Source: Candidatus Saccharibacteria bacterium oral taxon 488 (GTDB lineage: Bacteria > Patescibacteriota > Saccharimonadia > Saccharimonadales > Saccharimonadaceae). From it: a DNA stretch of 64,000 bases. This document shows, one piece after another, positions 1 to 8,893 of this stretch (positions are counted from its first letter, which is position 1; each line of letters opens with the position of its first letter). The stretch covers positions 496,001 to 560,000 of the forward strand of contig CP039998.1 of assembly GCA_013099015.1 (NCBI GenBank). Direction: 5' to 3'. Under the pieces are notes generated by a model. That model did not search any database, was not told the DNA's origin, and was given only the letters and a program-made list of their open reading frames with translations. Both the position numbers and the translations under genes were made by a program.

Positions 1-1767
1 GTGACTCGACAGCATCAAATGACAAAAACTCTGGTGTTCGCCACGTCCAACCCGCCCACGCAGCTGATGAAGCTGGCTGAGGCCAAAATGATCAGCATTT
101 TCGATGAGCATGACCGTAGCGTTCGGCACATTAACACCGACCTCCACCACTGTGGTACTCACCAACATGTCAATGTCGCCGTCCGCAAACTGCTGCATAA
201 CCGCCGCTTTTTCCTCCGGCGGCAGTTTACCGTGTAGCAGCCCAACGCGGCGATGATGAAACATCGTTTTCGCCAATTTGTGATATTCCGCCTCGACCGA
301 CTTTTTATCATTGTCGGGATTATCGTCGATCAATGGGCAGATGACGTAGGCTTGGCGACTCTGAGCCAGTTCATGGTCAATGGTTTCATAGAGTTTCGGC
401 GCTGAAGCTGGCGACCAAATTTTCGTTTCAATCGGCTGACGCCCGGCTGGTAGCTCATCCAAAATCGAGATGTCTAGTTCACCATACAATGTCAACGCCA
501 AACTCCGCGGAATCGGCGTGGCAGTCATACTTAGCAGATGCGGCATGTAGTCTGACTTTTGTAGCAACGCCTGCCGCTGCTTGACGCCAAATCGATGCTG
601 CTCGTCAATCACCACAAACCCCAGCTTGTGGTACGCCACTTTTTCCTGAATCAGCGCGTGCGTGCCAACCACCACGCTAATATTGCCGTTGGCTAAATTA
701 TCCAGCAGTTGCCGTCGCTGAGCGCCCTTGACATGCCCCGTCAGCAGCGCCACCGACACACCAAACGGCGATAACAACTCATCCAGCGTCTTAGCGTGCT
801 GAGCCGCCAAAATCTCCGTTGGTGCCATGATGGCTGTCTGGAAACCAGCCTGCGCCACCTCCGCCGCTACCAACCCAGCGACCACCGTTTTGCCCGAGCC
901 AACGTCGCCCTGCAACAAGCGGTTCATCGGATGCTCAAACTCCAAATCTTGCAAAATCTGCCAGGCGGCGCGGCGCTGCGCGTTGGTCAAGGGGAATGGC
1001 AGTTGCTCAACAAATTGCTTGACGACCGGCTGATTGAACGGGATACGCCAGCCGGTCAATTTGGTTTGCTCCTGCTTATTCAACTGCGCTGCCAAGATCA
1101 TTTCAAACAACTCTTCAAACGCCAAGCGTTCACGACCGCAAGCGATTTCCTGATGATTTTTCGGCGCATGGAGAAACCTGACGGCTTCAGCACGACTAAC
1201 TAGTTTTTGCCGCTGGACGATGTGCTCCGGCAGCGTTTCGGGCAAGAATTCCATGACAGGGCGCAAATTTTTCAGCAAATCCTGCACGGTTTTGGGGCGG
1301 AGGTTTTTGATGGATTTGTAGATCGGATGGATGCCCGACGCATGTTGGGCGTCCGACGCATCTGTCTGCTTGGCGAGCTCAACAGATGGACTGCTGATCT
1401 GATAGCTATTATATTGCATGCCAAATTGACCGGAGAACATGAACTCGGCATCAGATTTGAGCTGCGATTCGCGGTACGGCTGATTGAACCAAACGGCCTT
1501 CACCTTGCCAGAATCATCCGCCAGCACCGCCGTGGTGATCCTTAAGCCCCGGCGAACAATCCGCGTGGAAATCGACTCGCAGCGCGCCCGCACCGTCACT
1601 TTACCCGGCTGAAGATCAGCAATGTTAACCGCCGCCGAATAATCATCATACGCTCGCGGCAAAAAATCCAAGGCGTCCGCCACCGTCTCCAAACCCGCCG
1701 CCGACAGCGCCTGGGCGGTTTTGGGGCCGACGCCTTTGATGTGCGCGAGAGGGGTGGTTAGTTTCAT
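1..1767 (-). CDS. recG: ATP-dependent DNA helicase RecG (C-terminus cut by window edge)
   Basis: RecG is a superfamily 2 helicase that remodels stalled replication forks and Holliday junctions. The frame is open from the ATG at 1767 to base 1 (589 residues). The N-terminus has the helix-hairpin-helix-like IKGVGPKTAQAL. A Walker A GSGKT lies around 890-900, the DEAD-type box is DEQHRFG around 590-605, and the motif VI region RGRVGRGEHQSF is encoded at about 25-60. Roughly the last 90-100 residues of a typical RecG are missing because the window ends. The start ATG directly abuts the TAG stop of the upstream HAD gene, so translation is probably coupled. Identification is firm. Confidence 0.97.
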   Translation of the reverse strand, partial: MKLTTPLAHIKGVGPKTAQALSAAGLETVADALDFLPRAYDDYSAAVNIADLQPGKVTVRARCESISTRIVRRGLRITTAVLADDSGKVKAVWFNQPYRESQLKSDAEFMFSGQFGMQYNSYQISSPSVELAKQTDASDAQHASGIHPIYKSIKNLRPKTVQDLLKNLRPVMEFLPETLPEHIVQRQKLVSRAEAVRFLHAPKNHQEIACGRERLAFEELFEMILAAQLNKQEQTKLTGWRIPFNQPVVKQFVEQLPFPLTNAQRRAAWQILQDLEFEHPMNRLLQGDVGSGKTVVAGLVAAEVAQAGFQTAIMAPTEILAAQHAKTLDELLSPFGVSVALLTGHVKGAQRRQLLDNLANGNISVVVGTHALIQEKVAYHKLGFVVIDEQHRFGVKQRQALLQKSDYMPHLLSMTATPIPRSLALTLYGELDISILDELPAGRQPIETKIWSPASAPKLYETIDHELAQSRQAYVICPLIDDNPDNDKKSVEAEYHKLAKTMFHHRRVGLLHGKLPPEEKAAVMQQFADGDIDMLVSTTVVEVGVNVPNATVMLIENADHFGLSQLHQLRGRVGRGEHQSFCHLMLSSH

Positions 1768-2523
1768 CTAGGAAACGGCGTTGATGCCTTCCAGCGCGTA
1801 GGCGGTGTCTTCCCAACCTCTTACTTCTATTGAGTCAACGCCCATTTGTTTGACTGGAAAATCATTGCCGCCTTCCTGTAATTTATCGCCAAAGAATAGC
1901 GCTTCTTCCTTTGACCAGCCGTTCAGCTCAAGCAGCTTACCAATGCCATAGGCTTTATCAATTCCTGGCAGCGTAATGTCAGTACTAGTCGTACCACCAA
2001 TCCTAACTTCGAGATTTGGTAGTTTCGCCGCCACCTTGTCACGATATACCGGACGGACATCCTTGTACTTTTCCGCCCAGGCATACTTATCCTCTGGCGA
2101 CGCCTGTTGGCCCAGCGCCGACATGGTAATCTGGCTGTGGCGATCCTCAATAATCTCACCCGCAGGATTATCGCACCAAATACCCATCTCTCGAGCAACC
2201 TCCTCCAGCACTGCAGTTATCTGAGTTTTTTGCTCATCAGATAAATCGTTCGCATATTGAATCTTCCATTCATTATCAGCAGCATCAAATCGATAATACC
2301 TCGTACCGCACGTCGGCATTGCATGGAATTTTTGGAGTAGTTCGGGCTGAACATCAAGTCGGTCAATCACTTGCTTTTTAATCTGGTGGAATGTGCCGCC
2401 CGTGATGACACACATCTCATAGTTTTCAAGCAACCGACCAAGGATATCTGCCATACGATCGCTAATTGGTGACTTGGTAATAGCTAGCGTGTCATCCAAA
2501 TCAAACCCGATAATTTTTTTCAT
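1768..2523 (-). CDS. HAD-superfamily hydrolase, phosphomannomutase-like (Cof/HAD-IIB type)
   Basis: This 251-residue protein opens with the HAD nucleophile motif I DLDDT (residues 8-12) and has motif II ITGGT near residue 40. Motif IV is FFGDKLQEGGND near residue 215, the magnesium-binding end of the fold. The GDK..GGND arrangement resembles the eukaryotic-type phosphomannomutase branch of HAD-IIB. The protein therefore could isomerise or dephosphorylate sugar phosphates for glycan precursors, but the substrate cannot be read from sequence. Its ATG overlaps the tyrS stop by one base (TAATG) and its stop abuts recG, so it is the middle gene of a coupled three-gene operon. Confidence 0.85.
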   Translation of the reverse strand: MKKIIGFDLDDTLAITKSPISDRMADILGRLLENYEMCVITGGTFHQIKKQVIDRLDVQPELLQKFHAMPTCGTRYYRFDAADNEWKIQYANDLSDEQKTQITAVLEEVAREMGIWCDNPAGEIIEDRHSQITMSALGQQASPEDKYAWAEKYKDVRPVYRDKVAAKLPNLEVRIGGTTSTDITLPGIDKAYGIGKLLELNGWSKEEALFFGDKLQEGGNDFPVKQMGVDSIEVRGWEDTAYALEGINAVS

Positions 2524-3752
2524 TATTCCTCTCCTTCCATATTTTCTGCAACTAGAATAAACGTATTTTTACCTTTTTTCAACAAAGATTGATTGTTGAT
2601 GGCTCGGTCATTAGCCAGTTTTTCGCCGTTAAGGCTGATGGCGCCAGATTTGAGCAGGCGTCTGGCCTCGCCGTTAGAACTGACCGCACCAGAGACCACC
2701 AACGCTTCAATCACGCCGACGCCGACATCAACACGTGGAATTTCTTTGGCCAGGGTGTCCAAATCATCGTCCAACAGTTGCCGAAAATCGCCGCCGCCAA
2801 ACAATACTTCCGTCACCCGCTCCACTGATTCGCGCCGATTGACGCCGTGGACGATGTCGGTGACTTCGCGCGCCAAGACTTTCTGTGCTGAGCGCGCACC
2901 TGGGTTGACCGCGTGGTTTTCAGCGATAGCTTCAATGGTATCACGATCAAGCATGGTGAAGATTTTCATGTATTCGATGGCGCTTTCGTCATCAACGTTC
3001 AGCCAGAATTGGTAGAACTTGTACACGCTGGTTTTGTTTTCGTCCAGCCACACGGCACCACCTTCGGATTTACCAAATTTGCGCCCAGTTGATTTGTTGA
3101 TGAGTAACGGCGCAGTCATGGCGTAAACTTCGGCATTTTCTTTTTTGCGGATCAATTCCACGCCTGAGAGCAAATTACCCCATTGATCAGAACCACCGAT
3201 TTGCAAATTGACACCGTGATGCTTGAACAGATGCCAAAAATCATAACCCTGCAGTAAGGTGTAGGTAAATTCAGCAAAACTCAGACCTTTGCCGTTACTA
3301 ATTCGTGCTTTGAAAAACTCGCGAGCGGTCAATTCCGCCATGTTGAAATTCTTGCCAATGTCACGGAGGAATGGAATCAGTTCCAGATTGCCCAGCCAGT
3401 CCGCATTGTCCACCAAGGTAAAATCGCGTCCCGCAAAAATTTGCGACACTTGTGTCTTCAACGCTCGCTTGTTGTATTCAATTTCCGCATACGAAAGCAG
3501 GCTCCGCTCCTCGGTGTCGCGCATATCGCCAATCATGCCGGTGCCGCCACCGACCAGCAGAAACACCTTGTGACCGCGCTCCAAAAAATGCCGCACCATC
3601 ATGTAGACCGCCAAATGCCCGACGTGCAAACTGTCAGCCGACGGATCTGTCCCCAGATAGAGCGTGAAATTCTCCGAATCGATAAGCTTGTCATTGGTGA
3701 ATGTGGTTTGGTTCCAAAACCCGCGCCACTGTAGCTCCTCTGATAATTGCAT
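2523..3752 (-). CDS. tyrS: Tyrosyl-tRNA synthetase
   Basis: A class I synthetase that charges tRNA-Tyr, 409 residues, the normal bacterial length. The HIGH-like motif is LHVGHL (about residues 42-47), the tyrosine and tRNA site region includes GSDQWGN, and the KMSKS-like loop is KFGKSEGG near residue 228. The C-terminus carries an S4-type RNA-binding domain (EARRLLKSGAISLNGEK). A Shine-Dalgarno AAGGAGG sits a few bases upstream of the ATG and a TATACT -10 lies at 3774-3779. It heads the tyrS-HAD-recG operon and is divergent from the penicillin-binding protein gene. Confidence 0.98.
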   Translation of the reverse strand: MQLSEELQWRGFWNQTTFTNDKLIDSENFTLYLGTDPSADSLHVGHLAVYMMVRHFLERGHKVFLLVGGGTGMIGDMRDTEERSLLSYAEIEYNKRALKTQVSQIFAGRDFTLVDNADWLGNLELIPFLRDIGKNFNMAELTAREFFKARISNGKGLSFAEFTYTLLQGYDFWHLFKHHGVNLQIGGSDQWGNLLSGVELIRKKENAEVYAMTAPLLINKSTGRKFGKSEGGAVWLDENKTSVYKFYQFWLNVDDESAIEYMKIFTMLDRDTIEAIAENHAVNPGARSAQKVLAREVTDIVHGVNRRESVERVTEVLFGGGDFRQLLDDDLDTLAKEIPRVDVGVGVIEALVVSGAVSSNGEARRLLKSGAISLNGEKLANDRAINNQSLLKKGKNTFILVAENMEGEE

Positions 3753-3773
3753 ATTCCTCCTTTTCTGGGTAAT

Positions 3774-3819
3774 AGTATAGCAATTTTATGATTGAAGCGA
3801 AACATAGGCGTGATATAAT
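3774..3819. promoter_or_regulatory. Divergent tyrS / PBP promoter region
   Basis: On the plus strand TTGAAG (3792-3797) and TATAAT (3814-3819) are separated by 16 bp, and the GTG start at 3826 follows the -10 by 6 nt, which predicts a leaderless mRNA. On the minus strand TATACT (3779-3774) serves tyrS, which has a leader with a Shine-Dalgarno site. The polymerase footprints would overlap. Confidence 0.65.
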
Positions 3820-3825
3820 GATAGT

Positions 3826-6534
3826 GTGAACAAGAAACCCTCAGATAAGCAGTCGGGCTCCAGCGCAAAACCAGCGCCGTCACGTCCGCACCCAAAGCCG
3901 GCAAACCGGCTGAGTGTCTATGCAAACTTGGCGAATAAGCGTCGACTAAAGAAGGACAAGCGCTCCCGCGAAAAAGCAGAGTACCTGGCGAGCCTACCAA
4001 AGCACCCCGTCAAGCGGTTCTTTTACCGTCTCCACCCCAAACGCGTCTTTAAGTACTGGTTCTCTAAGCGCGGCGGCCTGATGGCGCTAAAAATTCTCGG
4101 TGTCGCCATCGTTGTGATGATTATTCTGATCGGCGGTCTGTTCGCCTACTTCCGTAAAGACCTCGACAAGATCCGTCCGGGTGAGCTCGCCAAACGCGTC
4201 CAGACGACGGTCACCAAATATTACGACCGCAATGGTGCACTGCTCTGGGAAGATAAGGGTACGGATAACTATAAGCTAGTGGTTGAGGCTGATAAAATCA
4301 GCGATTATCTCAAGAAAGCGACTATCGCTATTGAAGATCGTGATTTTTATAAGCACCACGGTATCAGTATCAGCGGGCTGACCCGCGCTATGTTTAGTAC
4401 AGCGTCAGGTCGGCAGGTTCAGGGTGGCTCGACGCTGACACAACAGCTCGTCAAGCAAGTCTTCTTTGCCGATGACGCCGATAAACGCGGCCTTAGTGGT
4501 ATTCCACGCAAGATCAAGGAAATCATCCTGGCGATTGAAGTTGAGCGCATGTACAACAAAGAGCAAATTCTCACGCTCTATCTCAACCAGGCACCATACG
4601 GCGGTCGGCGCAATGGCGCAGAGTCAGCCGCTCAAACATACTTTGGCAAGTCCGCCAAGGATCTCACTCTGGCCGAGGCAGCGCTGCTAGCTTCAATTCC
4701 GCAAAACCCAAGCACGTTCAATCCGTACAATATCGCTGGCCGCAAGATGCTGTTGTCGCGCCAGCACACGACGCTGGACTACATGCTGGAACAGGGCTAC
4801 ATCACTGAAGCGCAGGCCAAAGAAGCCAAGCAGTATCCGATCCTTGACAAGATCAAGCCCGAGACCGAGCAGCTAGCCGGCATCAAGGCGCCGCATTTCG
4901 TGCTCATGGTGCGCAATCAACTGGAGCGTGAACTCGGCAAAGCGGTCGTTGGCCGCGGCGGACTGACCGTTAAGACGACGCTGGATTGGAGGATTCAGGA
5001 GAAGCTCGAAACAGAGATGAAAGCCTTCTTTGAATCGGGCCGTCCGGGTCGAGTGCGCATTAGTAACGGTGCGGCAACGGTTGAGGACGCACAGACTGGA
5101 CAGATTGTCGCCCTCGTTGGTAGTCGTGATTTCAATTATGCTGGCTTTGGGCAGGATAACGCCGCCACCGCCTTTATCCAGCCGGGCTCGACCATCAAGG
5201 CTTTCGACTACGCCAAACTGTTTGAGAATCGCGGCAGTAATCAGCAAAATTACGGCTCAGGCTCAATCCTCAGCGACGAGAACATAGACAAGATTTATGG
5301 CGCCAAGCTGAACAACTGGGACCGACGATTTATGGGAAGTATTTCTATTCGCCGCTCGCTAGCGCTTTCCCGTAATATCCCAGCGGTCAAGGCAATGTAT
5401 ATCGCAGGCAACGGCTCGCCAAAACCAACCGTTGACTATATTCACAACATGGGTAATACCAATTATTGCCAACAAGAAGAAGCGGCCGGCGGCTACGGAC
5501 TGTCAGCAGCCATTGGCGCCTGCGGTACGAAGCAGACCGAGTTAGTGAATGCTTATGGCACCTTTGCCCGCATGGGCGTCGCCAAACCAAGCACCAACGT
5601 CCTCGAGGTAACCAACAGCCAGGGCGATACGCTAAAGAAATGGAAAGACGAGAGCAAACAGGCAACCGACCCGCAAGTCGCCTACATCATCAATGATATC
5701 TTGGGTGACGCGGACGCGGCGCGTGACTTGCACGGTTACGGTGCAATGAATGTGCCTGGCGTTAGAACCGCCGCCAAGACTGGTACTACCGACAAAAACG
5801 GCCACGCCAAGGATGTCTGGATCGTTAACTATAGCCCGGCGCTGGTCATGGGTATGTGGCTCGGCAATTCCGACACCAGCACCATCAACACCCCGAACTC
5901 AGCCTTTGGTATGCCGGTGGTGCGCAGCGTCATGTCGTTTGCTCACAACGAGGTTTATGCCAAACAGGGCAAATGGAAGCCAAATGATTGGTTCAAGCGG
6001 CCAAATGGCATCCAGCAGCAAGGCAAAGAGCTCTATCCATCGTGGTGGAATAAAAAACAGGGCGAGACTACTGAAAAGATTAAGTTTGACCGTGTCTCCA
6101 AGAAAAAGGCGACAAATTGTACGCCAGCTGACGCCATCGAGGAAATTGAGGTCACCAAGACCATTGACCCGCTCACCAAGAAACCATCATACTCAGCGCC
6201 TGAAGGTTACGACGCCAACGCTGATGACGATAAGCACAAATGTGACGACGCCAAGCCAAGTGTCAGCCTATCGCTTTCTGGCTCTGGCTCCAGCCGCACC
6301 ATCACCGCCCGCGCCACCAACGGCACATTCCCGCTCACTTCAATTGACATCCTCGTCGATGGTCGTAGCGTCAAAAGTGAGTCAATCTCCGGTAGTGGTG
6401 GCAGCGTTTCGGTCGGTGTCCAAGTTGATAAACCAGGTCGGCACATTATCCAAGCAATCGCCCGCGACGAAGGCTACTATACTGCATCAGACAGCGGCAG
6501 CTTCTCGGTAGGCAGCAGCTCAAGCTCCGACTAA
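3826..6534 (+). CDS. Class A penicillin-binding protein (glycosyltransferase-transpeptidase)
   Basis: A bifunctional peptidoglycan polymerase of 902 residues anchored in the membrane. A basic cytoplasmic tail of about 85 residues precedes one membrane helix (about 86-109). The GT51 domain has the catalytic EDRDFYKHHG (Glu near 170), the GGSTLTQQLVKQ block and the LYLNQAPYGG block. The transpeptidase domain has SxxK as STIK (near 454), SxN as SRN (near 515) and KTGTT (near 651). The last ~150 residues form a Ser/Gly-rich tail with an Ig-like segment (TSIDILVDGR), probably external. The GTG start is chosen because it sits 6 nt after a TATAAT box and the ORF has no Shine-Dalgarno. It is monocistronic and closed by a terminator. 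Confidence 0.95.
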   Translation: MNKKPSDKQSGSSAKPAPSRPHPKPANRLSVYANLANKRRLKKDKRSREKAEYLASLPKHPVKRFFYRLHPKRVFKYWFSKRGGLMALKILGVAIVVMIILIGGLFAYFRKDLDKIRPGELAKRVQTTVTKYYDRNGALLWEDKGTDNYKLVVEADKISDYLKKATIAIEDRDFYKHHGISISGLTRAMFSTASGRQVQGGSTLTQQLVKQVFFADDADKRGLSGIPRKIKEIILAIEVERMYNKEQILTLYLNQAPYGGRRNGAESAAQTYFGKSAKDLTLAEAALLASIPQNPSTFNPYNIAGRKMLLSRQHTTLDYMLEQGYITEAQAKEAKQYPILDKIKPETEQLAGIKAPHFVLMVRNQLERELGKAVVGRGGLTVKTTLDWRIQEKLETEMKAFFESGRPGRVRISNGAATVEDAQTGQIVALVGSRDFNYAGFGQDNAATAFIQPGSTIKAFDYAKLFENRGSNQQNYGSGSILSDENIDKIYGAKLNNWDRRFMGSISIRRSLALSRNIPAVKAMYIAGNGSPKPTVDYIHNMGNTNYCQQEEAAGGYGLSAAIGACGTKQTELVNAYGTFARMGVAKPSTNVLEVTNSQGDTLKKWKDESKQATDPQVAYIINDILGDADAARDLHGYGAMNVPGVRTAAKTGTTDKNGHAKDVWIVNYSPALVMGMWLGNSDTSTINTPNSAFGMPVVRSVMSFAHNEVYAKQGKWKPNDWFKRPNGIQQQGKELYPSWWNKKQGETTEKIKFDRVSKKKATNCTPADAIEEIEVTKTIDPLTKKPSYSAPEGYDANADDDKHKCDDAKPSVSLSLSGSGSSRTITARATNGTFPLTSIDILVDGRSVKSESISGSGGSVSVGVQVDKPGRHIIQAIARDEGYYTASDSGSFSVGSSSSSD

Positions 6535-6562
6535 TCCGCCTCTCTTTCCCCCTGTGACACAT

Positions 6563-6591
6563 AAAAACCAGACCGCTTCAGTCTGGTTTTT
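6563..6591. terminator. Bidirectional intrinsic terminator between PBP and PIN-TRAM genes
   Basis: An 11-bp perfect inverted repeat (AAAAACCAGAC / GTCTGGTTTTT) with a 7-nt loop, giving a U-tract in either direction. It lies between the convergent ends of the PBP and PIN-TRAM genes. Confidence 0.9.
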
Positions 6592-6612
6592 ACTTCTTCT
6601 TAGTCTTAGCGA

Positions 6613-7518
6613 CTATTGCTCATTAACCATCCGGATCAAGTCAGCCTCGCGCTGCGCCTGGGTCTTGGGGCGAGCCGAACGGTGACCTTGAGCTGCGGCG
6701 CGCGAGGCATCGGGTTTCGCCGCCTTGCTGGTCTGCGGCCGACGACCGGTGGAGCGCTGCTTGGATTGTTTGGGAGCGGCTTGAACTGGTGACTGTTGCG
6801 CCGCTTCTTTTGCTTCTTTTGGCTCAGCGCAAATCTTGGCAAACATCATTTTACCAGCATCAGTTTGCAGGCTTCGGATGATTTCAATGCGTTTTTTCTG
6901 ACCCAGGAATTTTTTAGCCTGCTCAACTACCACCATTGTACCGTCGTGCAGATAGCCGACGGCCTGATGAGAATCCTGACCTTTTTGCGTCAATTCAAGC
7001 ACCAGCTCATCGCCAGGCAAATAGCTCATCCGCAAACTCTTGGCCAGCTCATTGATGTTGAGGATCTGGATACCTTCGACTTGCGCCACCTTGTTTAGGT
7101 TGTAGTCCAGCGTCAAAATAGCAGCGTTCATTTCCTTGGCGAGTTGCAGCAAGCGGTTATCAACGCCCTCAGGAATGCGCGTTGCATCATCAAGTAGCGT
7201 GAACGAGCCGCCCAACACATCTTTGAGTTCCTTCATGGCGTCCATGCCGAAACGGGCGCGCTCACGCTTGGCATGATCAGCACCGTCGGCCAGTAGTTGC
7301 AATTCTATCAGCACACTACGCGGCACGATGATCTGCCCTAGTAAGAACCCAGTCTTTGCCAGATCAACCACCCGGCCGTCCATCAACACCGAGGTGTCAA
7401 CCAGAATCGGCAGCTGCGTACCGCTACCTGTGTGCCGCCGCGGCTTGACCAGTAGATATATTTCCGCCATGATAGCCAGCAGCATGATAATGATGATAAG
7501 TTCAATTGTTTTTTCCAT
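6613..7518 (-). CDS. PIN-TRAM domain membrane-anchored protein (YacL-like)
   Basis: 301 residues. One N-terminal membrane helix (about 5-25) is followed by a PIN nuclease-fold domain with acidic residues in LVDTSVLMDGR and LTLDYNLNKVA. A TRAM-type RNA-binding domain (about 170-230, GYLHDGTMVVVEQAKKFLG) comes next, then a Lys/Gln/Ala-rich disordered tail of about 65 residues. YacL proteins in Gram-positives have four membrane helices in front; this one has a single helix, so it is a reduced form. A role in RNA cleavage or sensing is inferred from the fold. It follows radA on the minus strand, with an AAAGGAA ribosome site before the ATG. Confidence 0.85.
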   Translation of the reverse strand: MEKTIELIIIIMLLAIMAEIYLLVKPRRHTGSGTQLPILVDTSVLMDGRVVDLAKTGFLLGQIIVPRSVLIELQLLADGADHAKRERARFGMDAMKELKDVLGGSFTLLDDATRIPEGVDNRLLQLAKEMNAAILTLDYNLNKVAQVEGIQILNINELAKSLRMSYLPGDELVLELTQKGQDSHQAVGYLHDGTMVVVEQAKKFLGQKKRIEIIRSLQTDAGKMMFAKICAEPKEAKEAAQQSPVQAAPKQSKQRSTGRRPQTSKAAKPDASRAAAQGHRSARPKTQAQREADLIRMVNEQ

Positions 7519-7543
7519 AATAATTTCCTTTTATCTAATAATG

Positions 7544-8893
7544 TTATTGTAAATAGTCAATCAGTGCCTGGCGTAAATCGCCGACGCCGCGCACAAATGC
7601 GTCCTTGTGGGTTTTTGGCGCAATGGCATAGGTAAAGCCAAGCTTCTTCGCCTCTTTGACACGGGTGTGCCAGCCTTGAGCCGAGCGCACTTCGCCGCCT
7701 AAGCCCACTTCGCCAAACACCACCGCTTCATCACTGAGCTTGCGGCCAGCTGAGGCCGAGGCGATGGCCATGGCGACTGCCAAGTCCGCCGCTGGGTCGC
7801 TGAGTTTCAAACCGCCGACCACATTGATGTAAATATCCTTGTCGGAGAGATTGAGCTTGGTGCGCTTTTCCAGCACTGCCACCAACAAGTTCAACCGGTT
7901 GAGGTCAAAACCGCTGGCCGCCCGCTTGGGATAGCCAAAATTCGTCGGATTGACCAGCGCCTGGATTTCCACCAATAGCGGTCGCGCCCCCTCCATGGTC
8001 GCCAGGACGATGGAGCCGTCGAGGTTTTGCCGCTCCGCCAGCAAGCTAGCCGACGGATTAGCTACAATCCGTAAGCCATCCTCACGCATCTCGAAAATTG
8101 CCGCCTCATTCGTCGAGCCATAGCGGTTCTTCTGCGCCCGCACCACCCGAAAGCCGCCATAGCGATCACCCTCAAAGTTCAGCACCACATCAACCAAATG
8201 CTCCAGAACTTTCGGCCCGGCAATTGAGCCTTCTTTAGTGACGTGACCGACCAAAATCACCGCGGTGTTCGCGGCCTTGGCAGCGCGAATGATGACGTTG
8301 GATGAGTTGGTGATTTGGCTGACCGAGCCTGGCGCTGAACTAATCTCCGCCAACGACAGCGTTTGGATGGAATCGACAATCACCAGGTTGTACTGGCCAG
8401 TCTGGATAGAGGCGGCGATGTCTTCAGCGCTGTTACTGGACGCCAATTGCAAGTTCTCTGAGTCGACCGCGCCCAGCCGCTCAGCCCGCAATTTGACCTG
8501 CGATACCGACTCCTCGCCACTGACGTAGAGTACTTGTTTCTGCCGAGCGATGAATGCCGCCACCTGCGCCAGCAGGGTACTTTTACCAATCCCTGGCTGG
8601 CCCGCCACCAGCACTACGCCGCCTGGCAGAAAGCCGCCGCCGAGTACCACATCAAGATCGGCGATGCCGGTTGCCAGCCGCGCTTGCTTGGCCTCGGTAG
8701 CCGTCTCGCTGAGTTTGAGCGTGGTGAGTGCTTTGCCCTTGCCGCTGCTGCGGGCTACCGCCGACGCGCCCGTATCAACCGGTAATTGCTCAACCAGCGA
8801 ATTCCACTCGCCGCAATTTTCGCACTTGCCGATCCACTTCGGATAGCTGGCGCCGCACTGCTGGCAGATGAACTGCGATTTTGCTCGAGCCAT
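7544..8893 (-). CDS. radA: DNA repair protein RadA (Sms)
   Basis: A RecA-like branch-migration ATPase for homologous recombination, 449 residues, full length. The N-terminal C4 zinc finger uses Cys10, Cys13, Cys24 and Cys27. Walker A is GQPGIGKST (about 98-106). The RadA-specific motif KNRYGSTNE is a KNRFG variant. The C-terminal Lon-protease-like domain includes DIYINVVGGLKLSDPAADLAVA. The start overlaps the stop of the upstream HExxH gene by one base, placing it in the nusA-clpC-HExxH-radA operon. Confidence 0.97.
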   Translation of the reverse strand: MARAKSQFICQQCGASYPKWIGKCENCGEWNSLVEQLPVDTGASAVARSSGKGKALTTLKLSETATEAKQARLATGIADLDVVLGGGFLPGGVVLVAGQPGIGKSTLLAQVAAFIARQKQVLYVSGEESVSQVKLRAERLGAVDSENLQLASSNSAEDIAASIQTGQYNLVIVDSIQTLSLAEISSAPGSVSQITNSSNVIIRAAKAANTAVILVGHVTKEGSIAGPKVLEHLVDVVLNFEGDRYGGFRVVRAQKNRYGSTNEAAIFEMREDGLRIVANPSASLLAERQNLDGSIVLATMEGARPLLVEIQALVNPTNFGYPKRAASGFDLNRLNLLVAVLEKRTKLNLSDKDIYINVVGGLKLSDPAADLAVAMAIASASAGRKLSDEAVVFGEVGLGGEVRSAQGWHTRVKEAKKLGFTYAIAPKTHKDAFVRGVGDLRQALIDYLQ